A stretch of 64,000 nucleotides of DNA. It comes from JADFQT01 sp965216025 (lineage in GTDB: Bacteria; Chloroflexota; Dehalococcoidia; Lucifugimonadales; UBA3495). Positions 7,651-15,677 of the stretch are shown here, piece after piece. Position numbers and translations under genes: made by a program. Under the pieces are notes generated by a model that saw only the letters and a list, made by a program, of their open reading frames with translations, did not search any database and had not been told where the DNA came from. Each line of letters opens with the position of its first letter. The stretch's first letter is position 1. The stretch is taken from assembly GCA_965216025.1 (NCBI GenBank), contig CBDCEX010000011.1:1-64000 (forward strand). Reading direction: 5' to 3'.

Positions 7651-8325
7651 ATGACCCAAAGAACTTCCCCAAGCCGTCGAGGGCGAGGTCCCGATAGGCC
7701 GCTGATAGTGGGGGAATTGGAAAGCCTGCGTGAAAAGCCACCCCGCTCTGGTCCGACCGTGCCACTGTCCCAGTTGGAACGCCTCGCAATACTTAACGGA
7801 ATCCGGGATGGTGACGCGCCCAGTCGAATCGCCGCCCAGTGGAAAGTTTCTGCCACGACCGTCGAGCGGGTCAGGACCAGGCTGTACGACGAACCCGTCG
7901 CCAGCACGCTCGAAGGGGATACTAAATACAAGGCTCGTTATCCGGGAATATCATACGAAGGTCCTCTTTGGAAATTTGTAGACTTTCAAGTTCGAGACGC
8001 ACTTAGGCGAAAGCTGAGCGTTGCAGAGGCATGCAACCGGTGGGGGTCCGGTGCCAACCTGTTCGAGACTGTACCGTCAGTCTTGTTTATTGTGGCCACT
8101 TACGGCCACAGCACTGAGGAAGCTATGGTCAGGGCTGTGAACGATGCCAAGGATAACGATACGACTGCTACCATCGTTGGTGCCGCTGTAGGAGCTTTAC
8201 ACGGATCCCAAAGCATCCCGAAGCCCTGGTTAGATAAATTGACCGGTAGGACTGGGAAGCACAATGATGGCGAGGTCTTTAAGAGGATCTTGCATGCCAA
8301 ACATCAATTTTGGCTTGGTTCTTGA
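7651..8325 (+). CDS. HTH domain joined to ADP-ribosylglycohydrolase C-terminal half
   Basis: This 224-residue protein has an unusual make-up. Residues 38-82 form a helix-turn-helix (LSQLERLAILNGIRDGDAPS then AAQWKVSATTVERV). Residues 105-212 match the C-terminal half of ADP-ribosylglycohydrolases: SGANLFETVPSVLFIVATYG, then the metal-binding D-x-D-T signature at 168-171 within VNDAKDNDTTATIVGAAVGA, then IPKPWLDKLTGRTG. Full enzymes need ~300 residues, including an N-terminal metal-site half that is absent, so hydrolase activity is doubtful. The start ATG has GAGG about 10 bases upstream. It may be a genuine HTH fusion that binds ADP-ribose-like ligands, or a deletion product. It lies in the degraded island region with no partner beside it. 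Confidence 0.6.
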   Translation: MTQRTSPSRRGRGPDRPLIVGELESLREKPPRSGPTVPLSQLERLAILNGIRDGDAPSRIAAQWKVSATTVERVRTRLYDEPVASTLEGDTKYKARYPGISYEGPLWKFVDFQVRDALRRKLSVAEACNRWGSGANLFETVPSVLFIVATYGHSTEEAMVRAVNDAKDNDTTATIVGAAVGALHGSQSIPKPWLDKLTGRTGKHNDGEVFKRILHAKHQFWLGS

Positions 8326-8581
8326 TTCTTCTCTCAGACCGTGGGGATAATTCTTTTGATTTCAAAGAAATTGCATATCGATGGACGTGGGGGACAGCGT
8401 AACTCCATATCCATGCAGAATTCAACATAGGCTGAGGATTACTGTTTTTTGCCCTCATTAGCTGGGGTTAGATTGCAAACGCACATTATTCCCGATTCTT
8501 TCGCTCATGATTTCCCTATGATCTCCGAGATGATTCCAGCTAACTTCCGTACAATTCACGGCGCCCTGCTTTACCTCTTTT

Positions 8582-8857
8582 TTGTCTTTAGGAGGTTTTT
8601 ATGCCCACGACCACCCCTGGATGAAAGCCTTCGGTCCGGACCGCCTCGACGTACCCTCGAGGAGCGGTTCGGCTCTTCACCAAGTCCACGGCCATCCAGA
8701 GGGATTCCGGGTCAACTCATCTGACAGCATTGCCGCCTATTTCTTTTCCGCCGGCTGCAACATACCGCTGTTCGTGTCGGGCCCCAACCAGATTCAGACG
8801 ATCATGCCGCCCAACGACCGGTTCCGTTGGATAAACTACTTTGACAAAGACGACTGA
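8582..8857 (+). pseudogene. Possible C-terminal remnant of an alpha/beta-hydrolase-like protein
   Basis: The 91-codon frame ends RFRWINYFDKDD, which recalls the 'W-N-x-Y-D-x-D-D' segment found near the end of some lipase-like alpha/beta hydrolases. A hydrophobic stretch (SIAAYFFSAGCNIPLFVSG) precedes it. No nucleophile motif is present and the frame is too short for a whole domain. The call is weak; the surrounding sequence to 9317 holds no other gene. Confidence 0.25.
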
Positions 8858-9317
8858 CTTGTGTGGCCCCTGGGGCCATTAAACACCTCTTACGGGCAGT
8901 TGGTCTAAAATTTGGATCTTCGTACTCGCGCCTGCTGAGATGGACTTCCATGTGTCATACCAAGTAGTGGAGTTCCGGGAGTTCCTCAAGCCAGTAGCCA
9001 GGTTGGATCAATGAGCTACATGCACAAGCCACCAAATGACCTGGGGAGAGAGATAATCATCCCTTTTGACGGATCGAGATCCCACGGTCCCTCACCTAAA
9101 GACACCGGTGGGGTCAACCCCGTCGGTTGGGACCTTATATCGCTGTTGTGATTTTCTGAGTTTACAAGCCGCGTTCGGACCGACTGGATAATCACCTTAG
9201 CGGATGAGGGGTAAATTACAGGTTTTCAGTGTGTGCCTAATTCGTCTAACTCACATAGGTGGATAGCTTACATTGCAACGTAAACAAGCATAGGTTTAGT
9301 TCGCATTTACGTTTATA
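8858..9317. other. Non-coding stretch before the tRNA fragment
   Basis: No gene is visible. Two short blocks near 9231-9310 (GTGTGCCTAATTC and GGTTTAGTTCGCATT) also occur in the same order flanking IS630-I copy A when that locus is read on the minus strand, suggesting the two sites share ancestry. Confidence 0.4.
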
Positions 9318-9363
9318 CTTCATAAGCGCTAGGTCACTGGTTCGAACCCAGTCGTTGCCACCA
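9318..9363 (+). tRNA. 3' half of a tRNA-Met(CAU), probable attachment-site scar
   Basis: From C31 onward the sequence is a perfect 3' half-tRNA: anticodon loop TTCATAA (anticodon CAT), stem strand GCGCT, variable loop AGGTC, T-arm ACTGG-TTCGAAC-CCAGT, acceptor strand CGTTGCC, discriminator A and encoded CCA at 9361-9363. The 5' half is absent: the preceding bases cannot pair with the anticodon stem (TATAC where about AGCGC is needed), and there is no D-arm. Homology starting in the anticodon loop is typical of integrase recombination sites, so this is probably an island end whose intact tRNA lies left of the window. It is not a functional tRNA. Confidence 0.82.
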
Positions 9364-9405
9364 CCCACCGGGCCCTTTCTAGACTCTCGGCGTGATGGAC
9401 CTAAC

Positions 9406-9750
9406 CTACTTCAAATCCTCCGCGGCTGTTACCTGCAAAGTGATATTGAATCCATCAGGATAGGTCGTAGTGTGGCCCTTACCTGTGGTGTCCTCAATTA
9501 GCCGAACATCTCCAGGACCGAAGGTGTGAGATGTACCATCACTTAGGCCGATAATAGTCCGGCCCTGCACGCCTACCTGCCATCTTCGGCGGGGCGCTGG
9601 ATGGTAGTCCGAGAAGGCACCCGGCTCCCTCTGGGAAACACTGAAGTTCATCTGGGCCCCATCCAAACTTATCCCTTCCAGGGCCTCCGCGGAAAGTTCT
9701 TCGATGTGGCTTTCTCCATCTTGGCCGGTGAACAGCCGATACACACCCAT
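9406..9750 (-). CDS. Small cupin-domain protein
   Basis: This 114-residue single-domain cupin has an N-terminal strand MGVYRLFTGQDGESHIEEL, a core QREPGAFSDYHPAPRRRWQV and a closing half SDGTSHTFGPGDVRLIEDTT followed by GKGHTT. It probably folds as a beta-barrel; the catalytic role is unknown. An AGGAGGAA site stands before the ATG. A clear paralog lies at 30781-31119 with the same layout, so the genome keeps a family of these. It is adjacent and co-directional to the LLM oxidoreductase upstream (gap about 90 bases), suggesting co-transcription. Confidence 0.82.
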   Translation of the reverse strand: MGVYRLFTGQDGESHIEELSAEALEGISLDGAQMNFSVSQREPGAFSDYHPAPRRRWQVGVQGRTIIGLSDGTSHTFGPGDVRLIEDTTGKGHTTTYPDGFNITLQVTAAEDLK

Positions 9751-9842
9751 GGCGATTCCTCCTAAGTATTCGACTTGGCCCCTTGGAGCTACCAGGGCTC
9801 AGCGCGACAAAAGGACCCAGCCACCAAGGCCGGCCGTGGTGT

Positions 9843-11012
9843 TCAGCCGGCCCGTTGGGCGTACACCTCATGGGCCCGATCAATGGCGCGCACCCGGCCG
9901 CTGACCAGCGCTTCCTGCCTTTCGGCGGCCCACCGATTGGAGGCGGCGGTGCTGACGACGGTGCCCTGGAACTGGGGCATCACATATCGAGCCAGGAGCT
10001 CAAAGCTGTGAAGCATCTTTTCTCTGGGCGCCCAATCGATGGTCTGAACCAGGAATCCGCCGAAGCCGCCGCTCTGCTCCGCCAATCGGTGGATGCCTGT
10101 GATGCAATCGTCTGGCGTCCCGATGATCCAAGACCCGTTCCCAGCCATGTGGTCTACAACCCCTTCCAGAGGACCATCAAAGGCGGCCTTGCGGCCATTG
10201 GTACCCTCCGAATACTCCCGAAGGTAGCGGCCGGCGCCCATGCGGACTTCATCCAGGGCCTGCTGCCGGTCTTCGGCTAAGTAAACCGGAATGGCCAGCC
10301 GCCAGTCGTGCCGGTTCATCGTCTGGTTGTGCTCCGCCGCCGACTCCTCGGCGATGTCCCAGAGGCCCTTGAGGTTGGATGGACCCGCCGAGGGGTCCCG
10401 CGGCACGGTGATGGTCAACACCGCTGCCCCGTGCTTGCCGGCCAAGGCAACCCCGGCCGGGGACTGAACCGAAGCTACGGTAATCGGCATGTGGGGCTTC
10501 TGGTAGGGCCGGAGCTGCAGCATGGCCTCGTTCAGCTGAAACCAGTCGCTGTGGTAGGTAATCGGCGCATCTTCGGTGAAAAGTCTGAGGATAATCCCCA
10601 GGGACTCATCCATTTTTTCTCGCTGCGTGGTGGGATCAATCCCCATCATATAGGCATCTCCGGGCAAGGCCCCCGGTCCGACACCCAGCATCACCCGTCC
10701 GTGGGTCATGTGGTCCAGCTGCACCATGCGGTTGGCGACCATGAAGGGATGGTGGTAGGGCAGGCTGACCACGCCGGTACCCAGTTTGATGTGGCGGGTG
10801 CGGTCGGCGGCCACGGCCATGAACAGCTCCGGGGAGGAAATGGTTTCCCAACCGGCGCTGTGGTGCTCCCCGATCCAGGCCTCATCGTAGCCCAGGTGGT
10901 CCAGCCATTGGACCAACTCCAGGTCCCGATCGATGGCCAGAGTAGGGTTTTCTCCCACCCGATGGAAGGGACCCAGGAAGATGCCGAACTTCATCCGTTC
11001 CGGTAAACCCAT
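9843..11012 (-). CDS. LLM-class flavin-dependent oxidoreductase
   Basis: This 389-residue bacterial luciferase-like monooxygenase family member probably uses FMN or F420 as cofactor. The start chosen is ATG 11012-11010 (MGLPERMKFGIFLGPF), which has GAGGTGAAGG just upstream; a 53-codon extension has no family support. Family features include the N-terminal KFGIFLGPF strand, EAWIGEHH near residue 45, HIKLGTGVVSLPYHHPF, GRVMLGVGPGALPGDA and a C-terminal IIGTPDDCITGIHRLAEQSG. The substrate cannot be read from sequence. It is followed on the same strand by the cupin at 9406. Such enzymes are often multiplied in marine Chloroflexota; a second, distinct one lies at 17178. Confidence 0.88.
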   Translation of the reverse strand: MGLPERMKFGIFLGPFHRVGENPTLAIDRDLELVQWLDHLGYDEAWIGEHHSAGWETISSPELFMAVAADRTRHIKLGTGVVSLPYHHPFMVANRMVQLDHMTHGRVMLGVGPGALPGDAYMMGIDPTTQREKMDESLGIILRLFTEDAPITYHSDWFQLNEAMLQLRPYQKPHMPITVASVQSPAGVALAGKHGAAVLTITVPRDPSAGPSNLKGLWDIAEESAAEHNQTMNRHDWRLAIPVYLAEDRQQALDEVRMGAGRYLREYSEGTNGRKAAFDGPLEGVVDHMAGNGSWIIGTPDDCITGIHRLAEQSGGFGGFLVQTIDWAPREKMLHSFELLARYVMPQFQGTVVSTAASNRWAAERQEALVSGRVRAIDRAHEVYAQRAG

Positions 11013-11208
11013 TCCTTCACCTCTATCGGATAAATAAATAAGCCGTTTCTGATTTGGCTCGCAGTTGTCCCGCTGCCACTCCAGATAGGGATTGATGTGC
11101 CGCCAATTATAGACTCGCCGTTTGGCCTGAGCAACCGATACGGTGGCGGCGGGTGCCCCTCGACAAGCCATTGCCCTCTGAAGAAATTACTTAACTTTGG
11201 AGATCAAA

Positions 11209-11251
11209 AGCCCCCTCAGTCCCCCTTTTTGAAAGGGGGATATAGGGGGCT
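11209..11251. repeat. Intergenic palindromic repeat, C5/G5 type, copy 1
   Basis: An inverted repeat built from CCCCCTC...CCCCC and GGGGGATATAGGGGGC flanks a short TTTTTGAAA loop. Similar units lie at 31212-31258 and 37134-37197. It belongs to a dispersed intergenic palindrome family. Confidence 0.8.
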
Positions 11252-11485
11252 TTCCCTAAACTAGGGCTCCTCTGACCCAATCTGGATTTAGACTCCAGGC
11301 AGGTTAAGCCGAAAGGGAATCTCGCAGGAAACCGGGTCTATACCTCCTCCAGTCCCAGGCCGCTTGCTGAGATACGGTAACAATAGAGTGAAGTTTTAGT
11401 GACTTTATTGCCGTTTTTATTCAAATCCCGTTATTTCAGCGGTAACATCGATACCAGGGCGTAAAAACCTAGAGGAGATCATGTC

Positions 11486-12611
11486 ATGCGCAAGCAGACT
11501 AAAATCGGTCTGGTCCTGGTTCTGGCCATCGTGCTGACCCTTAACAACACCCCGGTGAATGCCGAGAGTAGCTTGTCTCAAGACTTTGAGGGTGCCCTGA
11601 CCGGCTGGTCGGGAGCATCCGGCGGCTCCCACGGCGGCGTCATTGTGCCGGACCCGCAGGAGTGGGGCAACAACGTGCTAAGCTTCACTGCTACGGGTTC
11701 TAGCGCCGCCATTTTCAGTCCGGAGTTTGCCGTAGGACGCTACGACACTCTCCTCTTGACCTTCGACTACTTGGGAAACCCACCCCAGGGTGGTGAATCC
11801 GGGGGTAGATGGGGTAGATTAGGGTTTGCAAACAGCGATTATAGTGATACCCAGTGGCTGGCTGGGACCAGCGGGCTGACCGGGGACCCTCTGATTCTGG
11901 CAGACGACGGCCGCTGGCACAGCTATCGCATCTCCTTCGACCCTTCCGAGAGCTCCATCCCGGATACAGGCATCCGCTTGATTATCACCGACGCCGTAGA
12001 CCCGGCGGAGAATGCCTACTTCGATAACGTTGAGTTGGCGGTTGCCGCGACGATCTTGGGACCGGTGGTGAAGATTGATATCAAACCGGAAAGCGCCCAG
12101 AACTCCGTTCGGTGCAGGGCAATCGCGTCTTAATCGCCCCCAGGTTTGGGACAGTGGCTCTTTGGGGTCTGACGAGTCCCGGAAGTCTTTCGATCTTTAC
12201 GTGTTATAGTCAAAATAGCTGGGAAAGCATCGGAATATCTACCATTCGCTAGCCTTCTGTACCGAAGTGCGAAAAGGCAGTTTTAGACGCGATTGCCCTG
12301 CCGTTCGGTGTAATAGTGGCCAGGGAGTTATTCCGGTGGCGATAATGGGCACGGAAGTTTTCGATGTGGCCGAGGTGGACCCCAGCACGGTGTTGTTTGA
12401 GGGAGCCACGCATAACAACAAGGGTCGTCCCACCGGCCAGGAAAGGGATGTGGACCGCGACGGGTATATCGACCTTTTGTTTCTCTTCCGGCTAGCCGAT
12501 ACCGATTTGGACTGTAATTCAATCGAGGGAACTTTGACTGGGCGAACCCGGTCCGTGTTGCCCTTTAAAGCCTCCGATACCTTGAACATGGTCGCCGGAG
12601 GGAAATCCTAG
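11486..12611 (+). pseudogene. Secreted repeat-domain protein split by MITE copy 2
   Basis: The N-terminal part has a Sec signal peptide (MRKQTKIGLVLVLAIVLTLN to NTPVNAES) and a beta-rich domain (SQDFEGALTGWSGASGG, then YFDNVELAV) like carbohydrate-binding or laminin-G-like folds. It then enters a module VKIDIKPESAQNSVRC that the MITE at 12115-12300 breaks. Removing the MITE and one 10-bp duplicate gives an open frame through CNSGQGVIPVAIMGTEVFDV, VDPSTVLFEG and DVDRDGYIDLLFLFRLADTD to the stop at 12611, about 310 residues. Such 'VKIDIKPG...VIPVAIL' modules occur at the ends of exported proteins. As it stands the frame ends at TAA 12131-12133 after 215 residues. GAGGAG precedes the start. Confidence 0.85.
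12105..12310. mobile_element. MITE copy 2 inside the secreted-protein gene
   Basis: The 186-bp element (12115-12300) has CAGGGCAATCGCGTCT inverted ends and is flanked by the 10-bp repeat CCGTTCGGTG at 12105-12114 and 12301-12310. It lies in the opposite orientation to copy 1 (7093-7278) and differs from it at about two positions, so both moved recently. Its insertion introduces the premature TAA of the host gene. Confidence 0.94.
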
Positions 12612-12710
12612 CAACCGACCAGATACCAGAGGATGTCCTTACCCCGGGTAAAGCTCCAGATGACCCAGCACGGGGAAGGAACAAAGGGTGTCCTCACTTA
12701 CCGGGTAACT

Positions 12711-13670
12711 TCACCACCAATGGGTTTCATCCAGCTCTTCCGCGCCGGCTCGCGCCGCGTCCCAGGGGCGGGCCGGCAGGTACTTCCAGCCACCATCGGA
12801 GAACATCACCACAATATTGCCCTGGTCCATTTCTCCAGCCACTCGAAGCGCCGCGTGCAGGGTAGCCCCGGCGGAAATGCCCCCCAAAATCCCTTCCCTT
12901 TCTATGAGCTGATGAGTGGCTCTGATGGCGGTGGCGCTGTCGACCAGAAAGCGGCGGTCCAGCTGCCCCAAGTCCAGCAGCGGCGGCACGTAACCTTCCG
13001 ACAGACTGCGCAATCCTTGCAGGGCCTCTCCCAACCGGGGCTCCACCCCGACGATGCTGACCGCCGGATTGACTTCCTTTAGCCGCCGGCTGACCCCCAT
13101 AATGGTGCCGCCGGTGCCGATTCCGGCCACGAAGACATCCACCTCAGGCTGGGCTTGGCCTATCTCTAAACCGGTGTGGAGATAGTGAGTATCCAGATTT
13201 ATACGATTATCGAACTGCCCCAGGTAATGGCAGCCCTCGGACTGGGCCATCTCCAGGGCCAGGTCTATCGCCCCTTTCATTCCCGCCTGGGGCTGGCACC
13301 AGGTGATTTCCGCCCCGTAAAGCTCCAACAGGTCGCCGATGCTGGGAGGCACTTCCCCTGGTATCACCACCCGCACCGAATAGCCCTTTTGCTTGCAAAT
13401 GAGCGACAGGGCAATAGCCGTGTTGCCGCTGCTGGCCTCTACGATGGTATCCCCGGGCTTAAGTCTTCCCTTGGCCTCGGCCTCCTCCACCATGGCCAGC
13501 ACGATGCGATCCTTGATGCTGCCGCTGGGGTTTTGGCCTTCCAGCTTGGCAAAAATCCGAATGCCGGGCTTGGGAGAGAAACGGGGCAATTCGATCAGCG
13601 GGGTTTTGCCGATCAGGCTGAGCAAAGTCTGGGGCGGGCCCGGGCTAGAAGTTGATGTCTGGTCTGTCAT
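12711..13670 (-). CDS. cysM: Cysteine synthase (O-acetylserine sulfhydrylase family)
   Basis: This 319-residue PLP enzyme makes L-cysteine from O-acetylserine (or O-phosphoserine) and a sulfur donor. The PLP lysine is K53 in NPSGSIKDR. The substrate loop EASSGNTAIAL and the phosphate-binding GIGTGGTIMGVSR are intact, and the C-terminal SAGATLHAAL is normal. The tail EELDETHWW is a small extension. It lies 38 bases downstream of serC on the same strand, so the pair probably forms an operon running from 3-phosphohydroxypyruvate to phosphoserine and on to cysteine. Whether it is CysK-like or CysM-like cannot be settled by eye. The symbol reflects the DxxxxxLxxP-type CysM resemblance and the serine context and is tentative. 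Confidence 0.85.
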   Translation of the reverse strand: MTDQTSTSSPGPPQTLLSLIGKTPLIELPRFSPKPGIRIFAKLEGQNPSGSIKDRIVLAMVEEAEAKGRLKPGDTIVEASSGNTAIALSLICKQKGYSVRVVIPGEVPPSIGDLLELYGAEITWCQPQAGMKGAIDLALEMAQSEGCHYLGQFDNRINLDTHYLHTGLEIGQAQPEVDVFVAGIGTGGTIMGVSRRLKEVNPAVSIVGVEPRLGEALQGLRSLSEGYVPPLLDLGQLDRRFLVDSATAIRATHQLIEREGILGGISAGATLHAALRVAGEMDQGNIVVMFSDGGWKYLPARPWDAARAGAEELDETHWW

Positions 13671-13708
13671 TGAACCACCAATCCGGGGACCACCAATCCG
13701 GAAATGCG

Positions 13709-14794
13709 CTATCCCTGAGTCCGCTCGAACTCACCCATAAACGATACCAAAGCTACGACGCCTTCCCTGGGGAAAGCGTTGTAAATTGAGGCGCGGATAC
13801 CACCTAACGAGCGGTATCCTTGTAATCCAGCCAATCCGGCGGCGGCGGCCTGGTCGACGAACCGCTGCTCCAGCTCTTCATCGGGCAACCGGAAGGTTAC
13901 GTTCATGCGCGAGCGGTCACCGGGCATGGTGTAGCCTCGGTAGAACTCGGATGAGTCCAGCAGGTCATAAATCAGCTGAGCCTTTTCTTGATTCCGCCGA
14001 GCCATCTCCGGCAAACCGCCCTGCTGGAGGATCCACCTGATCACCAGCCCAAGGATGTAAATCCCGAAAACCGGGGGAGTATTGAAGGCTGAGCCGGCTT
14101 TTTGTTGAGCTTTATAACTCAGCATAACCGGTAATGCATCGGGACTGCGGGAGAGCAGGTCTTCCCGAATAATGACCAGGGTCACCCCGGCTATTCCCAG
14201 ATTCTTCTGGGCCCCGGCGTAAATCAGTCCATACTTGGTCACGTCCAGCGGCTTGCTGAAGGCGTTGGAAGAGACGTCGGCCACCAGGGGCACCTTCCCC
14301 ACTTGGGGCTCGGTTTTCCACTCAGTGCCGTATATGGTGTTATTGGCGGTGAAGTGGACGTAAGCGGCGTTGGGGTCCAACTCTAGCTCGTCCTGGTAAG
14401 GAACCCGTGCAAACCCCTGAGCTTCGCTGGTGCCGGCAACATTGATGCGGCCCACCTTCTGGGCTTCTTGCAACGCGATACTGGCGAAATGTCCGGACAC
14501 GATGTGGTCGGCCTGGCCGTCGGGGGACAGCAGATTCATGGGAACCATGGAGAATTGCAGTGATGCGCCACCCTGAAGAAACAGTAGGTTGTAGTTATCG
14601 GGAATGGTAGCCAACGACCGGATGTCGGCCTCGGCCTGCTCCATCATATCTATGATGGTTTTGGAGCGGTGGCTCATTTCCAGGACCGACATGCCCAGGC
14701 CTGGCATGGCCAACAGGTCACGTTGAGCTTCCTCTAGCACCGGCTCCGGCAGGACCGCCGGCCCGGCCGCGAAGTTAAAAACTCTCTCGGTCAT
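13709..14794 (-). CDS. serC: Phosphoserine aminotransferase
   Basis: This 361-residue enzyme of the class V aminotransferases converts 3-phosphohydroxypyruvate and glutamate to phosphoserine in serine biosynthesis. The start chosen is ATG 14794-14792 (MTERVFNFAAGPAVLPEPVL), the usual SerC N-terminus, with an AGGAGA site; the longer frame upstream has no homology. Motifs are GMSVLEMSHRSK, LFLQGGASLQFSMVPMNLL, FTANNTIYGTE, DVSSNAFSKPLDV and the PLP lysine in YAGAQKNLGIAGV. The C-terminal GYRSLGGIRASIYNAFP binds the phosphate. It is the first gene of a likely serC-cysM operon. Confidence 0.93.
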   Translation of the reverse strand: MTERVFNFAAGPAVLPEPVLEEAQRDLLAMPGLGMSVLEMSHRSKTIIDMMEQAEADIRSLATIPDNYNLLFLQGGASLQFSMVPMNLLSPDGQADHIVSGHFASIALQEAQKVGRINVAGTSEAQGFARVPYQDELELDPNAAYVHFTANNTIYGTEWKTEPQVGKVPLVADVSSNAFSKPLDVTKYGLIYAGAQKNLGIAGVTLVIIREDLLSRSPDALPVMLSYKAQQKAGSAFNTPPVFGIYILGLVIRWILQQGGLPEMARRNQEKAQLIYDLLDSSEFYRGYTMPGDRSRMNVTFRLPDEELEQRFVDQAAAAGLAGLQGYRSLGGIRASIYNAFPREGVVALVSFMGEFERTQG

Positions 14795-15056
14795 CTTTCT
14801 CCTGCGGGCCGCCGCCAAACGCTGGAAACGGAAGCTGCTAACTGCGACAAGCGGGAACTGGCCCGGGCAGTTGGACCCCTGGGGGTAGGACCAAGTTAGT
14901 CTATTAGCGGCCCGCCCACCTGTCAAACAGGTCGGGTAAACTACCTACCGCGCTGGGCCATTTCCGGGATGGCATTCCGGAAGGGTTTCGGTTGCACCGG
15001 GCCGGAAGGTATCCACTGCTACTCAATAAACTGGCGCAAGCAATAACCGACTCGTC

Positions 15057-15296
15057 TTATTCCAAGTCGGGCAGTTCCTCCCTGGGCAGCAAAACTCGTA
15101 TTGTGCGGGGCTGGCCTGGTTCCCTCTCAATGAGTCCTCGTTTTCCCAATGTTAATACCATCTGGTGCACTGAAGGAGGTGAAACCTTGAAGTATTGCTG
15201 CATGTCTGCCTCTGCGGGCGGGCGCCCATGAAGCCTGCTGTAGGAGTGGATAAACGCCAGATACTGGCCTTGCCGGCGGGTGTATGTGTGCCTCAT
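15057..15296 (-). CDS. LexA-type winged-helix DNA-binding protein
   Basis: This 79-residue protein is little more than a DNA-binding domain. MRHTYTRRQGQYLAFIHSYS, RLHGRPPAEADMQQYFKVSP and PSVHQMVLTLGKRGLIEREP closely follow the N-terminal winged helix of LexA (recognition helix near residues 37-50). The C-terminal autocleavage domain of LexA is absent, so it should not be an SOS protease. The start at 15296 has a GGGAT-type site and gives the conserved N-terminus; a longer frame to 15356 overlaps the neighbouring gene. It probably acts as a small transcriptional regulator. The downstream end of the gene at 15316 is 19 bases away, so the two are likely co-transcribed. Confidence 0.72.
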   Translation of the reverse strand: MRHTYTRRQGQYLAFIHSYSRLHGRPPAEADMQQYFKVSPPSVHQMVLTLGKRGLIEREPGQPRTIRVLLPREELPDLE

Positions 15297-15315
15297 GCGA
15301 GATCCCTTTCCAGGG

Positions 15316-15528
15316 TCAGCGGTCCAGCCAAATCCTAACGGCAGACGCCAAGACAATAGCCAAGATCACCCCCACGTAAATTGAAACCATGGGCTCTTTC
15401 CACACCTTGGCGGAGTTCCCCTTCCTCCGGTGGGGACCCTTCCGCTCCTTCGTCCATCGGATACCGGGCCGGGGACCGATTTCGGCCAGGTCTTCCATGT
15501 AGTTGAGGAGGATTCTCACCACCTCCAT
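15316..15528 (-). CDS. Small C-tail-anchored membrane protein, unknown
   Basis: This 70-residue protein has a soluble, basic N-terminal half (WTKERKGPHRRKGNSAKVWK) and one C-terminal membrane helix (VSIYVGVILAIVLASAVRIW). The ATG at 15528 is chosen because GAGGG lies 8 bases upstream; a 34-codon extension to 15627 is possible but lacks a clear site. I do not recognise a family. It is directly upstream of the LexA-like regulator on the same strand. Confidence 0.5.
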   Translation of the reverse strand: MEVVRILLNYMEDLAEIGPRPGIRWTKERKGPHRRKGNSAKVWKEPMVSIYVGVILAIVLASAVRIWLDR

Positions 15529-15677
15529 GATGGTTCCCTCAATCAAAAGCCCTATCTTAAAGAATATTGCTGCGGGGGTATACCAGCCGCCCCAAGCTTT
15601 TCCTGTCAGGACAGTGCAAGTTTTCATCTAGCTGCCCTCCCTTAACTTGGCTCCGGGCTCCGAGGATATGAATACAT

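Noticed and set aside
8449..8724. 91-codon plus-strand frame before the alpha/beta-hydrolase-like remnant
   Set aside because: Compositionally odd (Pro/Arg/Ser-rich end), out of frame with the weakly recognisable remnant, and without a start signal.
9783..11006. Plus-strand frames opposite the LLM oxidoreductase (165 and 232 codons)
   Set aside because: They are antisense shadows of a well-supported gene in GC-rich sequence and have no ribosome-binding site or recognisable domain.
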